Both the position numbers and the translations under genes were made by a program. The notes beneath the pieces are model-generated. The model was not told where the DNA came from, made no database searches, and worked only from the letters and a program-made list of their open reading frames with translations. A stretch of DNA of 64,000 bases, taken from the NCBI GenBank assembly GCA_963580285.1, contig CAUZLF010000226.1, forward strand, positions 29,446-93,445. Reading direction: 5' to 3'. The DNA is from Lucinisca nassula (Eukaryota > Mollusca > Bivalvia > Lucinida > Lucinidae). Positions 47,129-58,283 of this stretch are shown here, one piece after another; within the stretch, counting starts at the first letter, position 1, and the number at the start of each line of letters is the position of its first letter.

Positions 47129-47849
47129 AAGACTATTGGCTGTATGAGTTATGGTAACAGCTGTGTGAGTGATCTAATTGCTGTATGAGTCATCGCAATA
47201 TCTACAGTAGATATGGAGATAGATGTTTGCTGTATTCATGGTGATAGCTGAATAGGTCATGACAATCGCTGAATTAGTAATGGTGACAGCGGTATGAGTC
47301 ATGGTGATTGCTGTAAGAACCACAGAGACAGCTGGAAGAGCCATGCTAACAGATATGAAAGTGCTGTCCGCATACGTCATGGCGATAGCTGTATGAGTGA
47401 TGATGACAGCTTTATCAGTCATGGTGGCAGCAGTACGAGTCATGATGATAGTTGAATGAGTCATGGTGATAGTTGTATGAGCCATATAGACAGCTGTATG
47501 AGCCATTGTTACAACTGCATGAGTCATTGTGACAGCAGTATGAGAGTCATTATGACAGCTATATGGGTCATTGTGATAGCTGTATGAGCCTTGGAGACAG
47601 CTGTGGGTGTCACTGACCCCTGGTGACAGCTATATGAGTCATGCTTATAGCTGGATGAGACATACCGATGGCTGTATGAATCACGGAGACAGATGTATGT
47701 GCCATGGTGACAGCTGCTTTCATCAAGGGGATAGTTTTAGGAATCACGCTTAGAGATGCACGAATCATGATGACAGTTATATGAGTCATTGAGATAGCTT
47801 TGGAATTCATGGTGAAAGCTGTCGGAATGAAGGTTTTTTGTGTAATGTG
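47129..47849 (+). repeat. Type C minisatellite array, second 0.88-kb block
   Basis: GGTGATTGCTGTAAGAACCAC at 47,300 corresponds to 46,421, and the block ends with the second T spacer. This gives an array-plus-spacer higher-order period of about 0.88 kb. Confidence 0.8.
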
Positions 47850-48003
47850 AGTCCTGTTGATAGTTCTTTTATTTATTTATGAAATACTGATTACAATATC
47901 AGTGGAATCATACATTGCAAAGTATACATGACTTACACAATATATATGAAAAATAACATAGTAAATCAGTTTACATGTGTATATGAAACCAATTAGAACA
48001 GAA
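47850..48003 (+). repeat. T spacer, copy 2
   Basis: ATTTATGAAATACTGATTAC...GTGGAATCATACATTGC...AACCAATTAGAACAGAAAG, clearly homologous to 46,975-47,128. Confidence 0.7.
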
Positions 48004-48007
48004 AGTG

Positions 48008-48180
48008 TTAACATCACTTATACACCTGTCAACATGACTCACATCATGATTCCTACAGCTGCCACCATGACTACTACAACTGTCACCATGTCTACAACAG
48101 CTGTCAATAAGACTCATACATGTTTTACTTTACGATGACTAATAAAGCTACCACTTGGACTCATATAGCTATTATTTGAA
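48008..48180 (-). repeat. Inverted type C segment
   Basis: Here the plus strand reads CCTGTCAACATGACTCACAT...AGCTGCCACCATGACTACTA...AACTGTCACCATG, the reverse complement of the type C unit. All neighbouring type C arrays run in the other direction. Confidence 0.75.
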
Positions 48181-48290
48181 CTCTTTTTTTTTAATATAAT
48201 TGTTTGTGAAGAGTAACAGTACTATTTTTAATTAGATTGTTAGAACATAACTGTGGTAATGTTAATATTTACTGCTTTGTGCTTCCGGTC
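48181..48290. other. Spacer
   Basis: AT-rich, with a short T tract near 48,186; nothing recognised. Confidence 0.4.
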
Positions 48291-48740
48291 ACGGTTATAG
48301 CTACATAAGTCATTGTGACAGCTCTATGTGTAATGGTGTCAGCTGTAAAAGCCATGATGCCAGATGCATGCATCACTGACAGCTGTATGAGTCAAGATGA
48401 CAGCTGTTTGATTTATGGTGGCGTATGATTCATGGTGACAGCAGTATTAGTCATTAGCTTTATAAGTTATGCTGACAAGTGTTTAAGTAGTCGTGACAGC
48501 TGTATGATCCATGCTGTATGCAAGTCTTGACAGCATGATAAGTAATGGTTACAGAATAATGAGTCACCGTGACAGCTGTATGGGTCAAAGTGAGTCATAG
48601 CAAGAGCTAAACGAGTCAAAGTGATAGAGAGTGGCACGTGTTTGAGTCAGGACAAAAGGTATATGAGTAATCATGACAGCTATGCGAGTCATAATGACAG
48701 CGGTATGAGTCATCATGACAAGTGTATTAGGCATGATGCG
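48291..48740 (+). repeat. Type C minisatellite array, last block
   Basis: Diverged 21-bp units in the usual orientation (GACAGCTGTATGAGTCAAG), ending where the GATATC satellite begins. Confidence 0.75.
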
Positions 48741-51700
48741 ATATTACTATTTAATACAATTCGGAGAAATCTGTAATTGTTTTTTAGATATTTATATATC
48801 AAATTATAGATATCTATAAATCAAATTATAGATAAGTATGATTAACATTATTATCAATAATTTGACATCATAAAATGTAATCAATGATATGTAATACATA
48901 TTTCTTGATATCTATAAATTTGTCTAATGGTATCCATGATTCCTTTACATATATAGATATCAAAAAATCAAATTACAGATACCATTTCAAGGCTGGATAA
49001 TAGATATCAAAGTTTTCAATAATGGATATCAGAAAATATATGAAGGATATCAATAAATGTAATTCTTGATATCCTGAAATGTTCATCAATATTTGATAAC
49101 TCTATATCGAATAAAAGATATCTATAATTTGAACTACAGATATCCCTTAACACATCATGGATATAATGAAATAAATAATACATATCTAATATTATTTATA
49201 GATATGTAATAATATTTATTGATATCCTATATCTTTGTTATAGACACCTATAAATCAATTTGTAGATATCTATAAATCAAATTATAGATAATTAACATTA
49301 TTGATTTTAGATATTTATTATTTATTTCATGATATCCATAATACGTAAAGGGTTGTCAATAATTTCAATATTAGATATCTTTTATTTTGATATAGGGATA
49401 ACAAATATTGAAGAGCATTTTAAAATATCAATAGTTTCACTTATTTATGACCATAATATATTTTATGATATCCATTATTGAAAATTGTGATATCTATAAT
49501 TCAGCCTTTTAAATGATCTCTATAATTTGATTTTTAGATATTTATATATGCAAAGAAATTATTGATATCAGGAAACAAATCTATTGGTATCAAGAAATAT
49601 ATATTACATATCACGGATTTCATTTTATTAAAGCAAAACATACAGATAATTATAGATATTAATAATGTTAATTGTACATATCTATAATTTGATTTATTGA
49701 TATCTATAATTTGATTTATAGATATATGAAATAAACTACAGTTTAATTATAATTATTGTCAGATATCGATAAATAACATCTATAATAATGACATCTATAA
49801 ATCAGTTTTTAGATATCTATAAATCAAATTATAGATAATTAACATTACTGATATTAGATATTTATTTTTTTCATGATATTCATAGTAAGTAAATGGTTAT
49901 CAATAATTTCAATAGCAGATATCTATTTTTTTGGTATATGGATACCAAATATTGAAGAGCATTATAAAATATCAATAGTTTCATTTATTCATTACAAAAA
50001 TGTATTTTGTGATATCCATTATTGAAAATTGTGATATCTATGATTCAGCCTTTAAAATGATCTCTATAATTTGATTTTTAGATATTTATTTATGCAAAGA
50101 AATTATTGATATCAGTAAACAAATCTATTGGTATCAAGAAATATATATTACATATCACGGATTTCATTTTATGAAAGCAAAACATACAGATAATTATAAA
50201 TATTAATAATGTAAATTGTACATATCTATAATTTGATTTATTGATATCTATAATTTGATTAATAGATATCTGAAATAAACTACAGTTTAATAATAATAAT
50301 TGTCAGATATCGATAAATAACATCTGAAAAATAATGACATCTATAAATCAGTTTGTAGATATCTATAAATCAAATTATAGATAATTAACAATACTGATAT
50401 TAGATATATTTTTTTCATGATATCCATAGTAAGTAAATGGTAATCAATAATTTCAAAAGTAGATATCTTTTATTTTGATATATGGATACCAAATATTAAA
50501 GAGCATTATAAAATATCAATAGTTTCATTTATTCATGGCCAAAGTGTATTTTATGATATCCATTATTGAAAATTGTGATATCTATGATTCAGCCTTTTAA
50601 ATGATCTCTATAATTTGATTTTTAGATATTTATATATGCAAAGAAATTATTGATATCAGGAAACAAATCTATTGATATCAAGAAATATATATAACATATC
50701 ATGAATTTCATTTTATGATAGCAAAAAATACAGATAATTATAGATATCAATAATGTTAAGAGTTCATATCTATAATTTGATTTATTTATAATTATAATTT
50801 GATTTATAGATATCTGTAATAAACTATAGTATATCAATAATTATTGCAAGATATCAATAAATAATATCTATAATAATGATATCTATAAATAATATCTATA
50901 ATAATGATATCTATAAATAATATCTATAATAATGATATCTAATATATGTTTAAATTATAGCTATCTAATTTTCAATATATAGATAAATATTATAAAATAT
51001 CAATAATTTCATTTATCCATGACCAAAATGTATTTTATGATATCCATTATTGAAAATTGTGATATCTATGATTCAGCCTTTTAAATGATCTCTATAATTT
51101 GATTTTTAGATTTTATATATGCAAAGAAATTATTGATATCAGGAAACAAATCTATTGATATCAAGAAATATATATAACATATCATGAATTTCATTTTATG
51201 ATAGCAAAAAATACAGATAATTATAGATATCAATAATGTTAATTGTTCATATCTATAATTTGATTTATTGATAATTATAATTTGATTTATAGATATCTGT
51301 AATAAACTATAGTATATCAATAATTATTGCAAGATATCAATAAATAATATCTATAATAATGATATCTATAAATAATATCTATAATAATAATATCTATAAA
51401 TAATATCTATAATAATGATATCTAATATATGTTTAAATTATAGCTCTCTATTTTTCAATATATAGATATATACATATATAATTCCTTTGCATATATAGAT
51501 ATCTAAAAATCAAATTATAGATATCATTTAGAAGGCTGAATTATAGATGTCACAATTTTCAATAATGAATAAAAGAAACTATATTATTGATATCAATAAA
51601 TGTAATTATATGTTCTTAAATATTTAACATCTTTCCATCGAATAAAAGATATCTATAATTCGAATTTTAGATGTCCCTAAATACATTATGTATATCATAA

Positions 51701-51805
51701 AATAGATAATAGATATCTAATATTATTTATACATATCTAATAATATTTATTGCAATCCAATAATTTTATTATAGATATCAGAAATTTTATTAACAAATAT
51801 CTTGA
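48741..51805 (+). repeat. D1 satellite: AT-rich GATATC array with about 544-bp higher-order repeat
   Basis: Dense GATATC palindromes joined by ATAATTTGATTTATA-type spacers. The landmark AAAATTGTGATATCTAT recurs at 49,481, 50,025, 50,569 and 51,053 (544, 544, 484 bp). A local (GATATCTATAAATAATATCTATAATAAT)-like run is expanded at 50,860-50,940 and 51,340-51,420. No gene. Confidence 0.88.
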
Positions 51806-51812
51806 AATTCAA

Positions 51813-52398
51813 GCTGACCTCGGTAGCTCAGTGAGATGTAGGTCTGACTGGTGATCAGAAGGACACGTGTTCGAGTCATGTCGGTGTCGGCAACATTCTT
51901 TCCTGGACATGGATCATGAAATCTATTTTACAGTCATTTTCTCCATTCTGCTGATTCAAGAAGGGCAGTTGTCCGTTTCTGTGAAAGAATGTGCACTGTA
52001 CTTATCATGAAGCGTGTCTATAAAGCGTTTGACCCTCTTGAACCCCACTTTTATATAGTAAAACTTGGGTTGACAGGGGTAAACCTTTTTTTCTTATTTC
52101 TGCTCCAAAATATCGATTGTGGGTACTCGTTAGAACCGCCTCGGGGAAGCGGTTCTAACATATAACCAGAATCTCTATTTTAAGCAGAAATAAGAAAAAT
52201 ATCAATTTTTCATCGTTAAAGTTTCCTTTTTGTGGTGATACACTTAACAATGTATTTGTATAGGCAGTGTTTTCGAAATGTGGTTAACAGCTTACGTATA
52301 AGCTTGCCCACTAAAAGTGTGGAATGGTAAACTGACCGGCTTAAAAATGACCTAAATAGTTAGGACTGGGCCGTTTAACTCCAATACAAACAAACAAA
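51813..52398 (+). mobile_element. SINE3, full length, interrupted by a MITE-like element
   Basis: The tRNA-like head at 51,816-51,888 (GACCTCGGTAGCTCAGTGAG...GTTCGAGTCATGTCGGTGTC) has good A- and B-boxes. The body has CTGATTCAAGAAGGGCAGTTG and the tail ACTCCAATACAAACAAAC. Flanks ATCTTGAAATTCAA (51,799) and ATCTTGATTTTCAA (52,399) agree at 12 of 14 positions. Comparison with the copy at 21,252 shows extra sequence between about 52,002 and 52,283. Confidence 0.8.
52002..52283 (+). mobile_element. MITE-like element nested in SINE3
   Basis: Shares structure with 59,321-59,652: start GCGTGTCTATAAAGCGTTTG then GACCCTCTTGAACCCCAC, a hairpin around TTTTATATAGTAAAA, the internal GGGTACTCGTTAGAACCGCC, and end TTGTATAGGCAGTGTTTTCG. 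Inverted ends are degraded here. Confidence 0.7.
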
Positions 52399-52519
52399 AT
52401 CTTGATTTTCAATTAAATAGTAAAATGGCACATCATAAATGAAGGTAGGTAAGGATTTGTTAAAGGATACTTTGTTTGATGCAAAGAAATTATGAATTTA
52501 TTATGGAATGTAAAAAAAA
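52399..52519. other. Spacer
   Basis: AT-rich, no repeat recognised. Confidence 0.4.
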
Positions 52520-53000
52520 TTATATAAGATATCTTATATCCTATATAAGATATCTGATATAACAATTAAGATATCTTATATCCTAAAGTAGATATCTTAT
52601 ATCCTATATGAGATATCTTATTTAATTCTGCAATTCAGATATCTGATATGATATATGTTTTAGTAAACAAGATATCTTATATGTTAAATAAGATATCTTA
52701 TTTAACATATAAGATATCTTATATAACATATAAGATATCTTGTTTACTAAAACATATAAGATATCTTATATCCTATATAAGATATCTAATATACTAAATA
52801 AGATATCTTATATAGCATATAAAATATCTAATATAACATATCAGATATCTGATATATTATATCAGATATCTTATTTATATTTTTATATAAAATATCTTAA
52901 TTGGTATATCAGATATTTAATTTAACATATAAGATATCTTATATAAGTTTGATAAATAAGATATCTTAATTAACATATAAGATATATTATATAAATTGGA
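52520..53000. repeat. D2 satellite: self-complementary 21-bp GATATC array
   Basis: Units of about 21 bp made of AAGATATCTT followed by ATAT-NNN-ATAT-type linker (for example AAGATATCTTATATAACATA). Both parts are palindromic, so the array reads nearly the same on both strands. Confidence 0.88.
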
Positions 53001-53655
53001 AAGAAATGACAAATAATAGTCACTACCTCTCCATTAGACGGCTACAGAGGACTGGAGAAATTATAATTATTAATTATAAACTGTAATTGTACATATGTGT
53101 TTATAAATAAAACGGGGTTCTTAAACACGTGCGTTCAGATTAAAGACAACATTTTTCTTTTTTGAGAGAGAGAGAGAGAGAGAGAATAAATCCAGCTTGC
53201 TTTTGTTTGTATAATTTAATTACCTTCCTTTACAAGATAGTGGAAGTATTAATTAACTTCAAACTTGAGTTATGCCAAGCACTGCTCGTTGCATGTATTT
53301 TGACAAAAACAAAAAACAAAGACTCTCACAAGACTGTGCATTTATTCAGCCTGGTTTCTGCCTCTACTTTTCGCATAATTAGTTCAATTTTTCTTTGTCC
53401 CTTTTATCTTTTTTTTTTTTTTTTTTTTTTTACCAAATGCAATCTTCCAGCTTATTTAGGACAGGAGCCCATTTCGAAAATTAGGTATGACACATGATGA
53501 GAGGTTGTGTAATCTGAATAAAGCTGAACATTTTATTAATAGTGTAGGCCCTGATCTGATCTGGGCCTGCACTGTTTGCCAGGGTTTCTGGAATGTTAGG
53601 CATAAATGGGGTAGTCATTCCTTGGCAGTTTCGGGGAGACTTCATTATTTTTTTT
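53001..53655. other. Non-array island in D2; no gene recognised
   Basis: Contains (GA)n at about 53,165-53,184 and a T run at about 53,409-53,432. A 111-codon frame crossing both tracts is not credible as a gene. Confidence 0.45.
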
Positions 53656-54310
53656 GGTACAATATATAGATATCTTATTTGTCATATAAGATATCTTAAA
53701 TAGTAAGGTAAATAAGATATCTTATATATTATATAAGATATCTATTATGCTATATAAGATATCTAATATATTAAATAAGATATCTGATATAGGTTATAAG
53801 ATATCTTATTTACTGGAATATATATCTGATATGCTAAATAAGATATCTAATATACCAAATAAGATATCTAATATAACATATAAGATATCTTATATAATAA
53901 ATGAGATATCTTATATATCATATAAGATATCTTATTTCCCTTATTAAATATCTTATATATTACATAAGATATCTTATGTAATATATAAGATATCTGATAT
54001 GTTATATAAGATATCTTATATGCTATATTAGATATCTTATTTAGCATATCAGATAGCTTATATATTTTGGTAAATAAGATATCTTATATATCATACTAGA
54101 TATCTTATATCCTATATTAGATATCTTCTATCCTATATAAGATATCTAATATAGCATATAATATATCTTATATAACATATCATATTCTTATATGCTATAT
54201 AAGATATCTTTTTTATTATATTAGATATCTTATATATGTAAGATATCATATATAATAAATATCTAATATAATATATGATCTCTTTTATAATAAATAAGAT
54301 ATCTACAATT
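53656..54310. repeat. D2 satellite, second block
   Basis: Same 21-bp self-complementary unit as 52,520-53,000, ending at a SINE1 insertion. Confidence 0.88.
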
Positions 54311-54322
54311 CATAATAAATAG

Positions 54323-54662
54323 ACTGGCCCCGATATCTTAGTTGGTAGAGTGACCGCTCCGGGGAACAGGGGGTCACGGGTTCGATCCCGGGCCGCGACA
54401 TACCAAAGTCGCTAAGAATGGTACTAGCTGCTCCTCGCTTGGCACTCAGATTTACGGGGTTGAGCTAGGACTGGTCGACCCAGTGTCAGGATAATGTGAC
54501 TGGGTGTGGTATCATGTAATGTGTCTGGGACATTATACTTCAGTGAGGCAGCACTATAAAAGTGAGCATTGAGCTCCCTGTCGCTACCAGACACCGTCAT
54601 GATATGACTGAAAAATTGTTGAAAGCAACGTTAAACCCGAATTCACACACACACACACTCTC
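54323..54662 (+). mobile_element. SINE1, full length, perfect 12-bp target duplication
   Basis: The tRNA-like head at 54,326-54,398 (GGCCCCGATATCTTAGTTGG...GGTTCGATCCCGGGCCGCGAC) is followed by GTACTAGCTGCTCCTCGCTTGG, the 3' part AACGTTAAACCCGAATTC and (AC)n. CATAATAAATAG flanks it on both sides (54,311-54,322 and 54,663-54,674). It is the plus-strand sibling of 31,519-31,850. Confidence 0.9.
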
Positions 54663-54674
54663 CATAATAAATAG

Positions 54675-56002
54675 TAAAATGGCTTGCCATACTTCCCAGT
54701 CACCACGGGATACAATACCCTACCTTCACAGTGACATTTGCCGTACTAGGACCATGACGAATTTATTGACAATTTTCTCTCCAGCGGACAATTCAGCTGA
54801 TAGAGGATGTATGATTACAAATACCATGTGTAAGAATTAACATATGACACAGTCTTATTTCTAGTGTGTGTGGATCATGAGAATTAATTATTACATTGAT
54901 AAACCTAAGACTTAGTATTCTCAGGTGAACAGGTTGTCAGTCAGTTGGTTGTAAATAATAAATCGAAAGTAGGAAATCAGGCCGGAAATGCAAAACGTGG
55001 AGCCAGCACTCCAGTCGGCGCATGCGTATTGCATGGTGACTGGCATGGTTACTGATTCCAACAAGTTGGCTTCTTTAAAAAGAATCCAAAGGAAAGGTCT
55101 GCTGCTTTCTAGTCAGCAGATTGAACAGAGCATTATCACATAAGTAATATTAGTAAAAATAATAATAATAATAATAATAATAATAAACATTATAATAATA
55201 ATAAAGTTGCGTAATGATTGTCTTTTGCAAACATTACCAACCCTTAACTATTCGCTTTAGAACCTTAAAATCAAGAATGATCAAATACTACTGTCATTTG
55301 GTGAATCGCTTTTATTTTTCAATAGCAGTCATACATAAAACTGAGATGAGAAATTCTAAAATTGTATAATTTGCATTTCCTGTCTTTAAACTTCGTTTTA
55401 GCTGAGACCTCAAACAAATAAGTGGAATAATTGGCAACTACACCAATAGCTACCATACGTCTTGCCAGCGAAAGGCAAGGAAAAAAATATAGTGAAAGTG
55501 ACAACGGGGTCATGGATACCATCGGCAGATGCAACCATGTATTGCAGAGTACATTTTTTAAGTTAATGACCTTGATCTCAATTTCTAAATAGTAAGTTTA
55601 TGACCTTGATCTGCTGACAGCAGTATCTTTTCTGCACTCATGAAAGTGTCTACATATCAAATCTAATCATAGGTTGAAAACCACAACAATACAAAAAACT
55701 TAAACATGACTGTCTCAGTCAAATTTCATTCAAAGTGTGTTTCGGCAGCAGAAGTCAAATTTTGATTTTTACCCCCACCCCCAGGGCCCACCCCTAGGGG
55801 TGTGCTCAAAATTCTGAGAGTGTCATGCACTCCTAAGACCAAAGATCTATCAGTTCCCAAAGTTTCAAGTTTCTATCTATAACCGTCTAGGAGAAGTTAT
55901 CTGGTAAGACGGATGGACGGACGACGAAGACCATTACAATATCCCAACTTTTTCTTCGAAAAGCGTGGGGATAACAATCCTACTTTTGCCTTGGTCAGGC
56001 TT
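54675..56002. other. No gene recognised
   Basis: Single-copy-looking sequence with an (AAT)n microsatellite at about 55,158-55,205. 55,740-55,970 ends in GACGGATGGACGGACGACG and resembles the 3' part of a dispersed element, without a complete boundary. Confidence 0.45.
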
Positions 56003-56150
56003 CTTGATGAGGCCTAATTTGTCACTGATGAGGCCTAATTGGCCGAAACTAGCTAGTCTGGCCCAGAAAACATGTACATTCCATATTATTTTCCATTTCT
56101 GTGGTGTATTCCTTGCTTCCAAAGGATAACCCTTTCTAAAACATATTAGA
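56003..56150 (-). repeat. Isolated S-module fragment
   Basis: Reverse complement of R1 and the first part of the S core (AATTGGCCGAAACTAGCTAG, TTCCTTGCTTCCAAAGGATA). It lies outside any minisatellite array, so S also exists as a dispersed sequence. Confidence 0.65.
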
Positions 56151-56397
56151 CGGTCTTGTCAATATACATCTGTTTGCGAAAACATATCAAAATAAAACTT
56201 ATATACCTGCAATCAGTTTGTGAATATTTTTTCTTGGCAATGTCATTTATATAAATAAATCAGGCATTAAACAACATTGTTGACTATATCTGATCAATAT
56301 ATATCTGTTTGCCGACAAATTGTCTAAAATATCTCTGACGGTTTGAAATTTATATGGCAGTGCAAGTTAGTGAAAAATTGCCTCGGTGAGGCTATTT
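56151..56397. other. Spacer
   Basis: TCAATATACATCTGTTTGC and a similar ATCAATATATATCTGTTTGC occur about 140 bp apart; otherwise nothing recognised. Confidence 0.4.
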
Positions 56398-58280
56398 AAC
56401 AAGAGGGCCCAGAAGGCCCTGATTCGCTCACCTGAATGTCACTGGCTCTAGTACATTCTATTTTTAGCTCTGGTGGCCATCTTGTTGATCAGAGTGGAAC
56501 GATCTTAGCTATTTTGGTAGGGTGTCACCTAGGCAGCATTCCTTTGAAGTTTGAATCAAATTGACCCAAGGGTTTAGGAAAAGTTCGCATTTGAAGCAAA
56601 TTTACAATGTTTTTCTATTTTTAGCTCTGGTGGCCATATTGTTCATCGGAGCGAGACCATTTTTGCTATTATGGGAGAGAGTCATCTAAGCAACATTCCT
56701 ATGAAGTTTGAATGTAATTGGCCCAAGGGTACAGGAGGAGTTGTCGTTTGAAGATTTTTTTCTATTTTTAGCCCTGGTGGCCATCTTGTTTATCAGAGTG
56801 GAATGATTTTTACTATTTTGGTAGGGAGTAACCTGGGCAACATTCCTGTGAAGTTTGAAGCAAATTTACAATGTTTTTTCTATTTTTAGCTCTGGGGGCC
56901 ATTTTGTTCATCGGAGCGGGATCATTTTATCTAATATGGTAGAGGGTCAACGACATAATATTTCTGTGAAGTTTGAATCAAATTGGCCCAAGGGGTAAGG
57001 AGGAATTGTCGTTTGAAGAATTTTTCTTCTTTTAATCTCTCGCGGCCATCTTGTTAGTCAGGGCGGAACAATTTTAGCTATTTTGGTTGGGGCATAATAG
57101 TCCTGTGAAGTTTGAATCATATTGGTCCAAGGGGTAAGGAAGAGTTGTCATTTGAAGATTTTTTTTCTATTTTTAGCTCTAGTGGCCATCTTGTTCGCCG
57201 CATTGAACGATTTTAGCTATTTTGGAAGGGAGTCACCTAACTAACATTCCTGTGAAGTTTGAATCAAATTGGCCGAAGGGTTGAGGAGGAGTTCGCGTTT
57301 TGACGTAAATTTACAAAGTTTTTCTGTTTTTAGCTATGGCGGCCATTTTGCTCATCAGAGCGAAAACGCTTTAGCCATTTTGGTAGTGGGTCATCCAAGC
57401 AACATTCCTATGAAGTTTGAATGAAATTGGCCCAAGGGTAAAGGAGGAGTAGTCGTTTGAAGATTTTTTCTATTTTTACCTCTGGCGGCCATCTTGTTAG
57501 TCAGAGCGGAATGATTTTAGCTATTTCTTTAGGGAATCCCCTACATAACATTTCTGTGAAGTTTGCATCAAATTGGCCCAAGGGTTAAGGAGGTGTTCAT
57601 GGTTGAAGCAAATTAACGATGTTTTACTATTTTTAGCTATGGCGGCCATTTTGCTCATCAGAGCAGAATCTTTTCAGCTATTTTGGTAGATGGTCACCTA
57701 AGCAACATTCCTATTAAGTTTGAATAAAATTGGCCCAAGGGTACAGGAGGAATTGTCGTTTAAAGATTTTTTTTCTATTTTTAGCTCTGGCGGCCATCTT
57801 GTTTTTCAGAGCACAACGATTTTAGTTATTTTGGTAGGGAGTCATTCGGGTAACATTCCTGTGAAGTTTGAAATAAATTGGCCGAAGGGTTGAGGAGGAG
57901 TTTGCGTTTGAAGCAAATTTACAATGTTTTTTTCTATTTTTAGCTATGGCGGCCATTTTGCTCATCAGAGCAATACCGTTTTAGCTATTTTAGTACAAGG
58001 TCACCTAAGCAACATTCCTATGAAGTTTGAATAATTTTGGCCAAAGGGTACAGGGTGAGTTGTCGTTTAAAGAATTTTCTATTTTTAGATCTGGCGGCCA
58101 TCTTGTTCAGCGGAGCGGAACAATTTTAGCTATTTCTGTAGAAAGTCACCTCAGCAATATTCCTATGAAGTTTTATTGAAATTGGCTCAAGGGTTTAGGA
58201 GGAGTTAGAATTTAAAGCAAACGCCGCACGACACACGACGCACGACGGACATTGACCGATCACAATAGCTCACCATGAGC
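56398..58280 (+). mobile_element. H5: H-type element with alternating tandem core
   Basis: Starts AACAAGAGGGCCCAGAAGG then CCCTGATTCGCTCACCTGA. About 12 units begin TATTTTTAGCTCTGG; the last seven alternate between about 160 and about 144 bp, a dimeric period of about 305 bp. It ends with ACGACGCACGACGGACATTG and CACAATAGCTCACCATGAG, where the final hairpin and CTAAAA are lost. No coding region. Confidence 0.78.
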
Positions 58281-58283
58281 AAT

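Noticed and set aside
53162..53497. 111-codon frame
   Set aside because: It begins in a (GA)n tract and crosses a long T run; composition is low-complexity.
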